A stretch of DNA of 64,000 bases from Flammeovirgaceae bacterium (GCA_015180985.1 CP054185.1:3285225-3349224); one strand, 5' to 3'; counted from the stretch's first letter, positions 34,927 to 44,543 are shown. Notes: generated by a model not told the origin, from the sequence alone. Program-made: numbers and translations.

Positions 34927-36348
34927 TTACCACTCGATTCCGTATGATTTTTTTTCACCATTTAAATAATACCCTTCCAGCAAAATGCCTCCCTTTTTGT
35001 ACTGCAGCATTCGGTTAAAATCCTGCACATTGTCTACCGGCACTTTATCCAAAAAACCGATAACAAATCCTCTCTGTACACCCGCTTCCCTCCACTTTCC
35101 CTCGGCAGCCGTCACCAATACCCCGCCTTCCAGGTTAAGCCGGGCTAACTCGTTCAGGGGTACATCTTCCAACATGAGTCCCTCGGCAGTATCTGGAATG
35201 TCCTTAACCTGCACTCCTTCCTTACCAGAGTTGTCCTTAAGGCGCGCAGAGACCTGAGCCGTTTTACCACTGCGAATAAACGTTACCGTTACCGCTTTAC
35301 CGGGACGCTTGCGTGCAACCCACTCCTGCAATTCAGAAACCGAGTTTACCTGGTGATCATCAATTGCTGTAATCACATCACCCTCGATAATGCCCGACTC
35401 TTCGGCCGCACTGCCCCGGTTAACGCGCCTTACCAATACGCCCTGGCTGGTGCCAAGATTCAACTGTTCGGCTATTGTCGCATCTACATTTTCGATTTGG
35501 ACACCCAGCAAACCGCGTTGCACCTGGCCGTACTCTAGCAAATCATCCATTACCTTTTTAACCAGGCTAACCGGAATAGCAAACGAATATCCGGCATACT
35601 GCCCTGTTGAGGTTGCAATAGCCGTATTAATGCCAATAAGGTCACCATTTAAATTAACCAGTGCACCACCGCTGTTGCCGGGGTTCACGGCTGCATCGGT
35701 TTGAATGAACGATTCGATTTGCAGGTTGTTCCTGTCGCGGAGCACACCGATGTTTCGTGCCTTAGCGCTGACAATACCAGCTGTTACCGTAGAGGTCAGG
35801 TCGAAAGGATTGCCAATAGCCAGCACCCATTCGCCCGGGCGCACGTTATCGGAATTACCATACCGGATAAACGGTAAATTTTTAGCCCGTACTTTTAGCA
35901 AGGCCAAATCGGTACTTGGATCCGTGCCCACAACCTTGGCGTAAAAACGTTGGTTATTATTCAACACCACCTCGATGTTGGTGGCATCTTCAACTACGTG
36001 ATTGTTGGTAACAATATATCCGTCATCTGTAATAATTACCCCCGAACCTGACGAGCGCATGGGCGAGCGGTAATAATACTCCAGCGGATTCAGGCTGAAA
36101 GCCCCCGGACCATATGATGTACGGATATGCACCACCCCGGCAATCACCTTATCGGAAGCAGTTAAAAAATTTAATTCTTTCGGAACGCGATAACCCGAAT
36201 CGGTTGCCAGGCCGGTTAAAGCAATCTGCCGTTGTTCAATAGACTGGTAAGAAGGTTCATCTTTACTAAAATATAAATTGGTTAACAAGGAGCCAACCAC
36301 ACCACCCACTACAGCCGCCACCAGCACAAATAAATACACACGCTTCAT
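34927..36348 (-). CDS. HtrA/DegP-family periplasmic serine protease
   Basis: 473 residues. An N-terminal hydrophobic segment (VYLFVLVAAVVGGVVGSLLT) acts as a signal or anchor, then a trypsin-like domain with the catalytic triad His117 (VTNNHVVED), Asp147 (DPSTDLALLKV) and Ser226 (NPGNSGGALV), followed by a PDZ domain (VQRGLLGVQIENVDATI ... GDVITAIDDHQVNSV) and a second PDZ-like C-terminal region. Degrades or refolds misfolded envelope proteins. ATG at 36348 is preferred; an ATG at 36372 adds eight residues. It lies next to Hsp20 but is separated from it by a terminator, so the two are not simply co-transcribed. Confidence 0.93.
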   Translation of the reverse strand: MKRVYLFVLVAAVVGGVVGSLLTNLYFSKDEPSYQSIEQRQIALTGLATDSGYRVPKELNFLTASDKVIAGVVHIRTSYGPGAFSLNPLEYYYRSPMRSSGSGVIITDDGYIVTNNHVVEDATNIEVVLNNNQRFYAKVVGTDPSTDLALLKVRAKNLPFIRYGNSDNVRPGEWVLAIGNPFDLTSTVTAGIVSAKARNIGVLRDRNNLQIESFIQTDAAVNPGNSGGALVNLNGDLIGINTAIATSTGQYAGYSFAIPVSLVKKVMDDLLEYGQVQRGLLGVQIENVDATIAEQLNLGTSQGVLVRRVNRGSAAEESGIIEGDVITAIDDHQVNSVSELQEWVARKRPGKAVTVTFIRSGKTAQVSARLKDNSGKEGVQVKDIPDTAEGLMLEDVPLNELARLNLEGGVLVTAAEGKWREAGVQRGFVIGFLDKVPVDNVQDFNRMLQYKKGGILLEGYYLNGEKKSYGIEW

Positions 36349-36426
36349 ACCTGCACCGTTTACAATTTTCAAAAAGAAAGTTAGCAGAAATTATCCGGAA
36401 TAAACGCTGGATTTACCCGAAGTTAA

Positions 36427-36462
36427 ATAAAAAAGCCCGGCCGGCTGGCAACGGACGGGCTG
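36427..36462 (-). terminator. Rho-independent terminator after hsp20
   Basis: Read on the minus strand, AGCCCGTCCG ... CCGGCCGGGCT forms a GC-rich stem with one mismatch, followed by TTTTTTATTT. It starts 22 bp after the hsp20 stop and precedes the htrA gene. Confidence 0.88.
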
Positions 36463-36483
36463 CAAAAACTAACCTATGGTTGA

Positions 36484-36924
36484 TTAGTCAATCTTAATGC
36501 TGGTCTTCAGGGTTTTCTTCTCATCCTTGGGCACGGTAATCTCCAAAATGCCATTTACATACTTCGCGCTGATTTTAGCGCTGTTGATGTTTTCGGGTAA
36601 TGAGAAGGAACGGCTGAAGGTTCCATACTGGGTTTCGATTGAATGAAAATTGTTTTCATTCTTTTCCTGTGTGAACTTGCGTTCACCGCTGATGGTCATG
36701 TAATTTTCATTCAGGTCGATTTTAAAATCTTCCTTGTTCATGCCCGGCACGGCAACATGGATTTGGTAAGCCTTGTCGTTTTCCATGATGTCCACACGGG
36801 GCACAAACGAGTAAGACGATCCGCCTGAGCGGGTGAGCGTGTCGTTAAAAAAGCGGTCAATCAGGTTGCTGAAGGAAGTCGGTACGAAATCGTTCAGCGT
36901 GGTGTTATAGCGTATCAGGTTCAT
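36484..36924 (-). CDS. Small heat-shock protein Hsp20 / alpha-crystallin family
   Basis: 146 residues. ATP-independent holdase chaperone that binds unfolding proteins. The alpha-crystallin domain runs from about residue 42 (VPRVDIMENDKAYQIHVAVP) to the conserved ISAKYVNGILEITVPK, with the short basic C-terminal extension LKTSIKID. The N-terminus (MNLIRYNTTLNDFVPTSFSN) is typical of bacterial class A members. It is a single-gene unit with its own terminator. A 243 bp region upstream separates it from the divergent SGLT gene; no CIRCE element was found there. Confidence 0.95.
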   Translation of the reverse strand: MNLIRYNTTLNDFVPTSFSNLIDRFFNDTLTRSGGSSYSFVPRVDIMENDKAYQIHVAVPGMNKEDFKIDLNENYMTISGERKFTQEKNENNFHSIETQYGTFSRSFSLPENINSAKISAKYVNGILEITVPKDEKKTLKTSIKID

Positions 36925-37002
36925 AGTTGTAAAGTTTATGGTTCAACATTCATTTTATTCGTACTCAACCCCACTCAGAAAAAGTATGCCGATAGAATTT
37001 TC

Positions 37003-37055
37003 AGGTCATAATGGCATAAAATGAGTACTTATCGGGTAACTAATAGGTCATTATG
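37003..37055. repeat. Pair of 11 bp direct repeats in the hsp20-SGLT divergent region
   Basis: AGGTCATAATG (37003-37013) and AGGTCATTATG (37045-37055) differ at one base and are 42 bp apart (four helical turns). They may be binding sites for a regulator of hsp20 or the symporter; nothing else recognisable lies in 36925-37167 except a weak TATCTTTC near 37136. Confidence 0.35.
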
Positions 37056-37167
37056 TCTTAAAACCCCTTCAGGCCAGGTGAGTTCATAAGCCTTACCAAC
37101 CGCTAAAATCTCTGCAAAACATTATGATCAATGCTTATCTTTCAGTTTAAAGTATAGCTATCCGCCT

Positions 37168-38853
37168 ATGAACCTGTCCACTTTAGATGCGCTTGTTTTC
37201 ATTTCATACTGTGCTTTAATCCTGGGCATCGGCCTGTATGTTTCGCGCGACAAAAAGGGTCACCAAAAAAATGCTGAAGATTACTTTTTGGCCGGCAAAT
37301 CATTACCGTGGTGGGCCATAGGCGCTTCGCTGATTGCAGCCAATATTTCGGCCGAGCAGTTTATCGGCATGTCGGGTTCCGGGTTCGCTATCGGCCTGGC
37401 CATAGCCTCGTACGAATGGATGGCTGCTATTACTTTACTCATTGTAGGAAAATATTTCCTGCCGATTTTCATCAGCAAAGGGATCTACACCATTCCGGAG
37501 TTTGTGGAAAAACGCTTTAGCACCAACCTGAAAACAATACTGGCGGTTTTCTGGATTGCGTTGTTTGTCTTTGTAAACCTGACCTCAGTAATGTACCTGG
37601 GTGCCCGGGCGATGGACACCGTGATGGGAAGCGGTGACGGCAGCCTGATGGTATATGCTATTGTTGGCCTGGGCCTGTTTGCAGCCGCTTACTCACTTTA
37701 CGGGGGCCTTTCGGCCGTTGCATGGACGGATGTGGTACAGGTAGTTTTACTGATTGCTGGCGGATTGATCACTACCTTCCTCGCTCTGCAACATGTATCG
37801 CCTACAGGCAACATCTGGGATGGATTTGCGCACATTTATCAGGTGGTACCCGAAAAATTTTCGATGATACTATCCAAGGGAGAAATTATTACCCCCGATG
37901 GCAAAGATGCCTGGTGGGATTTACCCGGCCTGTCCGTGTTGCTTGGCGGAATGTGGGTGGCCAACATTTACTACTGGGGTTTTAACCAATACATCATTCA
38001 GCGGACATTAGCCGCCAAAAGCATTGATGAATCGCAGAAAGGAATTGTATTTGCTGCTTTCCTGAAACTTATTATTCCGCTGATCGTGGTTATTCCCGGC
38101 ATCATTGCATATGTTCTGAATGCTGATGCAGGCGGAACGTTAAATGCCGGAACCGTTGATCCCAGCTTCCTGACTAAAGAAGGCGCCATTGCCAATGACA
38201 ATGCCGCACCGTGGCTGATAAAAAGTTTTGTTCCGGTTGGGTTAAAGGGGCTGGTGCTGGCTGCACTGGCTGCCGCCATTGTTTCCTCGCTGGCATCCAT
38301 GCTCAATTCAACAGCCACCATTTTCACCATGGATATTTACCGGCCGTATGTCAATAAAAATGCGTCCGACAAACAAACCGTTCGGGTTGGCAGGATAACA
38401 GCAGCCGTAGCCCTTGTAATTGCCATGCTCATTGCCCCGATGTTGGGTAACCTGGGGCAGGCGTTTCAGTTTATTCAGGAATATACCGGAGTAGTCAGCC
38501 CGGGTATTCTGGCGGTATTTCTGGCCGGGTTATTCTTTAAAAAAGCTACCAACAACGGGGCCATTTGGGGCGTAGTGGCCTCCATACCCATTGCCTTGTA
38601 CTTTAAAGTGGCACCCAACGGGTGGTCAGACGCGGCTGTTTTTGTAAACATTCCTTTTCTGGATCAGATGTTTGCCACGGCCTTACTTTCACTTGCCATT
38701 ATTGTCGCGATAAGCCTGGCAGAAGGTAAGGGCAAAGCAAATGAAAAAGGGATTCACTTAACAGCCGGCCTGTTTAAAACCAGCCCGGCTTTTACCATTG
38801 GGGCAACCATTGTGCTGCTAATCTGCGCAGTATTGTACGCGGTTTTTTGGTAA
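37168..38853 (+). CDS. Sodium/sugar symporter, SGLT (SSS) family
   Basis: 561 residues, 13-14 transmembrane helices in the inner membrane. Signature parts: LSLPWWAIGASLIAANISAE-like region near residue 50 (GASLIAANISAEQFIGMSGS), YSLYGGLSAVAWTDVVQ, and YYWGFNQYIIQRTLAAK, which corresponds to the sugar-transporter signature in vSGLT. This subgroup couples Na+ to uptake of glucose, galactose or related sugars. It is convergent with the GH3 beta-glucosidase gene (10 bp between stops), so it likely takes up the glucose released by the neighbouring polysaccharide locus. That link is by position. Confidence 0.92.
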   Translation: MNLSTLDALVFISYCALILGIGLYVSRDKKGHQKNAEDYFLAGKSLPWWAIGASLIAANISAEQFIGMSGSGFAIGLAIASYEWMAAITLLIVGKYFLPIFISKGIYTIPEFVEKRFSTNLKTILAVFWIALFVFVNLTSVMYLGARAMDTVMGSGDGSLMVYAIVGLGLFAAAYSLYGGLSAVAWTDVVQVVLLIAGGLITTFLALQHVSPTGNIWDGFAHIYQVVPEKFSMILSKGEIITPDGKDAWWDLPGLSVLLGGMWVANIYYWGFNQYIIQRTLAAKSIDESQKGIVFAAFLKLIIPLIVVIPGIIAYVLNADAGGTLNAGTVDPSFLTKEGAIANDNAAPWLIKSFVPVGLKGLVLAALAAAIVSSLASMLNSTATIFTMDIYRPYVNKNASDKQTVRVGRITAAVALVIAMLIAPMLGNLGQAFQFIQEYTGVVSPGILAVFLAGLFFKKATNNGAIWGVVASIPIALYFKVAPNGWSDAAVFVNIPFLDQMFATALLSLAIIVAISLAEGKGKANEKGIHLTAGLFKTSPAFTIGATIVLLICAVLYAVFW

Positions 38854-38863
38854 AAAGTAAAAA

Positions 38864-41140
38864 CTACAATAGTTCAAATTCTGCCTGGAGCACATCGCGC
38901 GAATTACCGCCAACAAATACATGAAATGTACCGGGTTCGGCACCATAGGTTAAGTCGGCACGGTAAAATGAAAGCTCCTTTTCGGTAATAATAAAACTTA
39001 CCGTCTGCTTTTCGCCTGGCTTGAGTACAATTTTCTGAAAGCCCTTAAGCTCTTTTACGGGCCGGGTAACTGAACCAACCAAATCGCGGATATACAATTG
39101 CACAACTTCGGCACCTTCGCGTGTGCCGCTATTGGTTATTTCAACCGTTACCCGGATAGAATCCTGAGGCTTCATTTCTTTGCTGCTCAGAGTAAGATTA
39201 CTATAAGAGAATGTAGTATAGCTAAGACCATAGCCAAATGGATAAACAGGATCATTGGAAACATCCAGGTAATTAGACCGAAACTTCTGGAACCACTGTC
39301 CGTTAGCAAGCGGTCGGCCGGTATTTTTTTGCGCGTAATACATGGGTACTTGTCCGACATGCTGCGGAAACGTGGTGGTTAGTTTACCCGAGGGATTAAC
39401 ATCGCCAAACAACACATCAGCAATAGCATCGCCTGCTTCACTCCCGCCAAACCACACATTTACTATAGCCGGGATATTTTCATTCTCCCAGGTTAATGTT
39501 AAAGGTCTTCCGGTAAACAACACAAGCACAACCGGTTTACCGGTATTTACTAATGCTTTAAGTAAATCTCGCTGGGTTTGAGGGATATCGATGTTTACCC
39601 GGCTGGAGGATTCTCCGCTCATCTCGGCCGATTCGCCAACAGCAGCCACAATTACATCAGCCGATTGGGCAATCCGTACGGCCTCTGCCCGCATCATCTC
39701 AGGAGAACGTGGATCGCGGTTGAGTGACTTGCCAAACATGGTTGCCCGTTCTTCCACCAGTGGATCTTCATGCAGGTTTGAGCCTTTAGCATAGATAATT
39801 CTTGCTTTATCGCCAACTGCTTTTTGCAATCCTTGTAAAACAGATACCGATTCTGAGAACCGGGCAGCAACGCTCCAGGTTCCTGTCATATTGGTTGGCG
39901 CATTTGCCAACGGGCCCACCAATGCAATGGTTCCCTTCTTTTGCAGGGGTAATACGTTATTATTTTTCAGCAAAACAAAACTCTGGGCTGCCGCACTTCG
40001 TGCAAACTTTCTGTTATGCTCACTAAAAATTTCTGTTTTGGCCCGATTCTCATCGCAATACCGGTATGGGTCATCAAATAAACCAAGTTTAAACTTAGCA
40101 GTAAGAATTCGCTTGCAGGCAGCATTTATTTGCTGCTCGGTTATTTTCCCTTCCTTTAATGAATTGACCAATGTGGTAAGCAGGCCTTCACTGACCATAT
40201 CCATATCCAGACCGGCCGCCAGCGCTTTGGCTGATACCGACTGTAAATCGCCATAGCCATGATCGATCATCTCGCTCACACTGGTATAATCTGACACGAT
40301 AAACCCGTTAAAGTTCCATTGGCTTCGCAACACGTCCGTTAGCAGCCATTTATTAGCGGTAGCCGGAATGCCATCAACCTCATTGAATGATGTCATTACA
40401 CTTCCTGCTCCGGATTCAACAGCTGCCTTGTAAGGAATGAAGTACTCATTGTACATTCGCTGATGACTCATATCAACGGTATTGTAATCACGACCTGCTT
40501 CGGCCGCTCCATATAGTGCAAAATGTTTTACGCAAGCCAGAATAGTATTGTTTGCAGCCAGGTCATTGCCCTGATAGCCTCGTACCATGGCCTTGGCAAT
40601 TTCAGCACTCAAAAATGGATCTTCTCCGTTACCTTCGGATATTCTGCCCCAGCGTGGATCACGACAAAGGTCAACCATGGGCGAGAATGTCCAGTTTATG
40701 CCGTCTGCGCTTGCTTCCTGAGCTGCTATGCGCGCGGTTTGTTCTATTAGCGCCAGATCCCAACTGCAGCTCAAACCCAGTGGGATTGGAAAAACCGATT
40801 CATACCCATGAATTACGTCCATACCAAACAATAACGGGATCCCCAGGCGACTCTTCTCAACGGCTATCTGCTGCATTTCTCTGATTGCCTTTACTGATTT
40901 AATATTGAACAGCCCTCCTACCATTCCTCGTTCAATTTTTTTTGCAATTTCTGAGTTTGCAGCCTGGCCGGTTGTAAACTGCCCGGCCGATGGAAGATTA
41001 AGCTGGCCTATTTTTTCTTCCAGTGTCATGCGCTGCATCAGGGAGTCGACCTTCCGGTCAAGTTCAGTATGGGTTAATTTTTCCTTTGTCATACAGGAGA
41101 AACCAAGGAAAAAAACTGCGATCCGTAAAAGATTTTTCAT
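38864..41140 (-). CDS. bglX: GH3 beta-glucosidase, BglX-like, signal-bearing
   Basis: 758 residues, full length for BglX. A short signal with a relaxed lipobox (FLGFSC, Cys16) suggests periplasmic or lipid-anchored export. N-terminal barrel: FGMDVIHGYESVFPIPLGLS, DPRWGRISEGNGEDP, VKHFALYGAAEAGRDYN; nucleophile Asp284 in GFIVSDYTSV. The second domain carries the acid/base region GESAEMSGESSS, and a fibronectin-III-like domain ends the protein (GYGLSYTTFSYSNL ... GSVTRPVKELKGFQ). It removes terminal beta-glucose from oligosaccharides. In this locus it would finish hydrolysis of the oligosaccharides made by the two GH144-like enzymes; it starts 4 bp after them in the same run. Confidence 0.93.
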   Translation of the reverse strand: MKNLLRIAVFFLGFSCMTKEKLTHTELDRKVDSLMQRMTLEEKIGQLNLPSAGQFTTGQAANSEIAKKIERGMVGGLFNIKSVKAIREMQQIAVEKSRLGIPLLFGMDVIHGYESVFPIPLGLSCSWDLALIEQTARIAAQEASADGINWTFSPMVDLCRDPRWGRISEGNGEDPFLSAEIAKAMVRGYQGNDLAANNTILACVKHFALYGAAEAGRDYNTVDMSHQRMYNEYFIPYKAAVESGAGSVMTSFNEVDGIPATANKWLLTDVLRSQWNFNGFIVSDYTSVSEMIDHGYGDLQSVSAKALAAGLDMDMVSEGLLTTLVNSLKEGKITEQQINAACKRILTAKFKLGLFDDPYRYCDENRAKTEIFSEHNRKFARSAAAQSFVLLKNNNVLPLQKKGTIALVGPLANAPTNMTGTWSVAARFSESVSVLQGLQKAVGDKARIIYAKGSNLHEDPLVEERATMFGKSLNRDPRSPEMMRAEAVRIAQSADVIVAAVGESAEMSGESSSRVNIDIPQTQRDLLKALVNTGKPVVLVLFTGRPLTLTWENENIPAIVNVWFGGSEAGDAIADVLFGDVNPSGKLTTTFPQHVGQVPMYYAQKNTGRPLANGQWFQKFRSNYLDVSNDPVYPFGYGLSYTTFSYSNLTLSSKEMKPQDSIRVTVEITNSGTREGAEVVQLYIRDLVGSVTRPVKELKGFQKIVLKPGEKQTVSFIITEKELSFYRADLTYGAEPGTFHVFVGGNSRDVLQAEFELL

Positions 41141-41144
41141 AGTT

Positions 41145-42476
41145 TCATTGATGATAAGTGAACCCTAACTTTCGAAGTCCTTCCTGAACCTCGGGAGCTT
41201 CCATAAAAAGTTTCCAGAGAAGGCCCGTACGATAATTCTCAATCATTACCGGTATAGGGCCCTGATCAATAGCCAGGTAGTGTGGCAATAACCAGTTGTA
41301 TTGAAAGCTGAACGCATCGTAAGGGCCATAGGGCCCGATGAGAGAATCCCTTTCAGGAGCATACAGAAATTTCAAAAATTTCATGCTTTCTTCAGGGGTA
41401 TAAGGAAAGGACGATAACGCTGCTGTTGGTGAGATCACGCCCAGATCATTTGTAGGCTGATGTGCAGCATAGCCTATCATGGAGTAACTGGAGGTAAGAC
41501 CCCAGCACGACTCGCCATAGCCTTTAAAGTTTTTTGGATTTTCAACACAGTAGCGGTAATGAATTAGTGCATGGTTTCGGTTTACGTGCCAATAGTTGGC
41601 GTACTGATCAGTAAGTTTACGCGGGTCAAGCCCTAAATAAGAATAATGTGCCCAGAACAAAGGCCCTACCGGGTCATCGCTGTGCTCATAGTGATCAAGT
41701 ATAGTTGGTAAATCGTAAAATACACGAGCTGACTTTATTGCTCCATTTCGTGCCCAACCGTTGTGATAAACCTCCGGTTTTACCGGATGTGTGGGTGATG
41801 CAGCCGCCAGCACATACGCAATTAAACATTCGTTATACCCCCCGATAGGAAAATTCATCTCCCAGCCGTAGGTAGGAGACCAATGCCAATAGAGTACATT
41901 CTTTCCGTTGGTGTACCAGTTCCAATCTACCTGCCGCCAAAGCGTATCAATTTTATTAGCCAACTCTTTTTCTTCAGGATTCCCATTTTTAAAATATTCA
42001 CGCACAGTAAGCAGTCCCTGTACAAGGAATGCGGTTTCAACAATATCTCCACCATCATCTTTTTTACTGAATGGTTTTACTTTTCCTGTTTCACCAAATA
42101 GCCAGTGTGGCCATGCCCCATGGAATCGATCGGCCGTATCCAGGTAATTTACAATGTGTTTATAGAATGCCAGGGCTTCTGCCCGGCTAACAAAGCCGCG
42201 CTCGATGCCTACCAACACCGCCATTAAACCAAACCCCGTACCTCCGGTTGTTACAACATTTTTATCGTTTTGCGGATAGTTATTATCCATGTGCGTTCGT
42301 TCACGCGCCATCCGCGAAACAGGCTCGGCATTATCCCAGAAGTAATTGAAGGTCTGGCGTTGCACCAGTGTGAGCAGAGAATCTTCATCGGTCGAATTGA
42401 TACTTTCATAATCCTGCTTAACCGAACAGTTCAGTACCAGTACAGAAAAAATAATTAAGTACGTTAATTGACGCAT
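41145..42476 (-). CDS. Glycoamylase-fold (GH144-like) lipoprotein
   Basis: 443 residues with lipoprotein signal (VLVLNC, Cys17). Single catalytic domain of the Pfam glycoamylase type (alpha/alpha barrel), which includes the GH144 endo-beta-1,2-glucanases: FNYFWDNAEPVSRMARER, TTGGTGFGLMAVLVGIERGF, DDGGDIVETAFLVQGLLT, WHWSPTYGWEMNFPIGGYNE, TNDLGVISPTAALSSFPYTP, and the C-terminal AIDQGPIPVMIENYRTGLLW. It is clearly a paralogue of the next upstream gene. Expected role is endo-cleavage of a beta-glucan near the cell surface or in the periplasm. GH144 versus a related activity cannot be settled without alignment. Confidence 0.85.
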   Translation of the reverse strand: MRQLTYLIIFSVLVLNCSVKQDYESINSTDEDSLLTLVQRQTFNYFWDNAEPVSRMARERTHMDNNYPQNDKNVVTTGGTGFGLMAVLVGIERGFVSRAEALAFYKHIVNYLDTADRFHGAWPHWLFGETGKVKPFSKKDDGGDIVETAFLVQGLLTVREYFKNGNPEEKELANKIDTLWRQVDWNWYTNGKNVLYWHWSPTYGWEMNFPIGGYNECLIAYVLAAASPTHPVKPEVYHNGWARNGAIKSARVFYDLPTILDHYEHSDDPVGPLFWAHYSYLGLDPRKLTDQYANYWHVNRNHALIHYRYCVENPKNFKGYGESCWGLTSSYSMIGYAAHQPTNDLGVISPTAALSSFPYTPEESMKFLKFLYAPERDSLIGPYGPYDAFSFQYNWLLPHYLAIDQGPIPVMIENYRTGLLWKLFMEAPEVQEGLRKLGFTYHQ

Positions 42477-42485
42477 TTGGTAGCT

Positions 42486-44474
42486 TTAATAAGTAAATCC
42501 CAGAGTTGACAATCCGGCCTGCACTTCGGGAGCGGACATGAACAGATCCCACAGTAACCCGGTCCGGTAGTTTTCAATCATGATTACAATCGGTCCCTGG
42601 TCAATGGCCAGAAAAGAATTTGCCGTCCAGCCCTCGGTAATGTTAAACGCATCATAAAAACCGTAAGCACCCCATAACCTGTCGCCCAGTGTGTAATAAA
42701 AAAACTTAAGTGCTTTCATTGATTCCACCGGTGTAAACGGAAATGAAGACAAGGCAGCCGTTGGGGTTATCACTCCTAAATCATTTGTAGGTGAATGTGC
42801 TGCATAGCCCAGGTGGTTATCACTGGCCGTGAGCCCCCAGCATTCTTCGCTATAGCCTACAAAATTTTTCGGGTTACGCACGCAATAGGCATGGTTGATA
42901 CGTGAGTGATTTTGATTTTGCAAAAGATAATCAGCGCAATAAAAGTCGCTTAATCCGTGCGGATCGATACCTAAAAATGAATAATGCGCAAAGAAGAGCG
43001 GTCCGCCATATGCCGGGCCAAGCGGTAATATAATCCCCTCATAGGCATTACCATTCTTCATTCCTCCGTTACTTGCCCAACCATTGTCATACACAATTTT
43101 TGGAATACCGTGGGTTGGTGATGAGGCAGCCAATACATAAATAACCAGGCCTTCATTCCAACCTTTAACCTGCATATTCATTATCCATTGTTTATCAGGC
43201 GACCAATGCCAGTAAAGGGTGTTCTGATTACTACGCCTGTACCAGTCCCATTCAACACTGTGCCATAGAACATTGATTCGGTTTATTAAGGCGTTCTCTT
43301 CAGGAACAGCGTTGTTAAGATATTGTCTGAAAGTAAGTAGCCCCTGAATCAGAAAAGCTGTTTCCACCAGGTCGCCTCCGTTATCGTTCGTACTAAAAGG
43401 AATGACCTTACCCGTATTGCCGTCAATCCAATGTGACCAGGCTCCGTGAAACCGGTCGGCTGATTCAAGAAATGTGAGGATTTTATCCATTCGCGCCAAT
43501 CCTTCAGCACGGGTAATAAATCCGCGTTCAATACCTACAATAATTGCCATAATGCCGAACCCGGAACCGCCACTGGTTACCAGGTTACCACTGGTATTAC
43601 GTTCGCGCGCCATACCGCTGGCCGGATGGGCAAAGTCCCAGAAATACTTAAAAGTTTGTTGTTGCACTAAGGTGAGCAACTCCTCATCGGTTATTATCGG
43701 GAATTTGGGTGTTGGATCAACCTCCGTATAAAAGTTTTTGGTAAACTGAGTAATCGTCTCCTGGTTTACACCGGTCAACTCAGGTGACACATAAACGCGA
43801 TAGCGCTGCAGGTGGCTTAAAGGCAGCAGCGGGGTAATGGTAACTTTCCGGTTTTCGTCTGTGGCTGCGTATGTTGATTGAACCGAACCTGCCGGACCGG
43901 TAATCCGAAGGTAAGTAGAATTAATTTTAGCCGGATCCAGTGAATGAGAAAATGTAATTTCGACAGTTGTTGATCGTGGTATATCAATTACCGGTGAGGT
44001 GTATAACGATTCAACACCGTTGAATTTTAGTGAAACAACGCTAAGAATGCCGGCCTTTGTTTTAAATAATACGGTTATGCCGGCAAAGGTTTCACCTTGT
44101 TTACCACGCAGATCCGTGGTTATGGATAATTCATAAAATTGATTAGGCTCAAGGGCCGCGGCAGGCGTTAACGTAAGGCGCCTGTCATTATCAAAAGCGA
44201 TAAAGTTAAATGGCATTTCATCCCCTCCCTGAACTTTCAAGGTTATTGCGTCATCCACCGTACTTAACAGCAGGCTGGCTGAAAAAACAACAGTAATTGG
44301 CTGTTCAATTGGGATATTATTGTTGTCAGCCGGATTAGTAAGGTTAAGGTTGCTCTCGCCAATGGTTACCTGAAGAAGTTGCAAAGCCGATGTGCCGGAG
44401 CCATCATTATCATTACAGGACAGCACCAACGATAACAGCAGTAGTACAGGAATAATTTTTTTGAAAGATTGCAT
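42486..44474 (-). CDS. Glycoamylase-fold (GH144-like) lipoprotein with N-terminal Ig-like domains
   Basis: 662 residues with lipoprotein signal (LSLVLSC, Cys20). Residues 30-145 and 150-255 are two bacterial Ig-like (Big_5/SbsA-type) domains (IEQPITVVFSASLLLSTVDD, IDIPRSTTVEITFSHSLDPA). From about residue 260 comes the same alpha/alpha catalytic domain as the downstream paralogue, with matching FKYFWDFAHPASGMARER, NDNGGDLVETAFLIQGLLTF and TNDLGVITPTAALSSFPFTP. The Ig domains probably hold the enzyme away from the outer membrane, so this copy is the likely cell-surface endo-enzyme. Starts 70 bp after the LamG lipoprotein gene, across a strong hairpin. Confidence 0.85.
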   Translation of the reverse strand: MQSFKKIIPVLLLLSLVLSCNDNDGSGTSALQLLQVTIGESNLNLTNPADNNNIPIEQPITVVFSASLLLSTVDDAITLKVQGGDEMPFNFIAFDNDRRLTLTPAAALEPNQFYELSITTDLRGKQGETFAGITVLFKTKAGILSVVSLKFNGVESLYTSPVIDIPRSTTVEITFSHSLDPAKINSTYLRITGPAGSVQSTYAATDENRKVTITPLLPLSHLQRYRVYVSPELTGVNQETITQFTKNFYTEVDPTPKFPIITDEELLTLVQQQTFKYFWDFAHPASGMARERNTSGNLVTSGGSGFGIMAIIVGIERGFITRAEGLARMDKILTFLESADRFHGAWSHWIDGNTGKVIPFSTNDNGGDLVETAFLIQGLLTFRQYLNNAVPEENALINRINVLWHSVEWDWYRRSNQNTLYWHWSPDKQWIMNMQVKGWNEGLVIYVLAASSPTHGIPKIVYDNGWASNGGMKNGNAYEGIILPLGPAYGGPLFFAHYSFLGIDPHGLSDFYCADYLLQNQNHSRINHAYCVRNPKNFVGYSEECWGLTASDNHLGYAAHSPTNDLGVITPTAALSSFPFTPVESMKALKFFYYTLGDRLWGAYGFYDAFNITEGWTANSFLAIDQGPIVIMIENYRTGLLWDLFMSAPEVQAGLSTLGFTY

Positions 44475-44492
44475 TATTTGATGATAAAACTA

Positions 44493-44520
44493 TGAGGGTT
44501 CCCGTTTCCAGGAACCCTCA
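44493..44520 (-). terminator. Ten-base-pair hairpin between the LamG and GH144-like genes
   Basis: TGAGGGTTCC, an 8 base loop, GGAACCCTCA; on the transcribed strand it is followed by TAGTTTTATC. The short U-run suggests partial termination or a stability hairpin that would set lower expression for the enzymes than for the SusCD genes. Confidence 0.6.
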
Positions 44521-44543
44521 GTACAAAAGTAAACCTAACCTAC

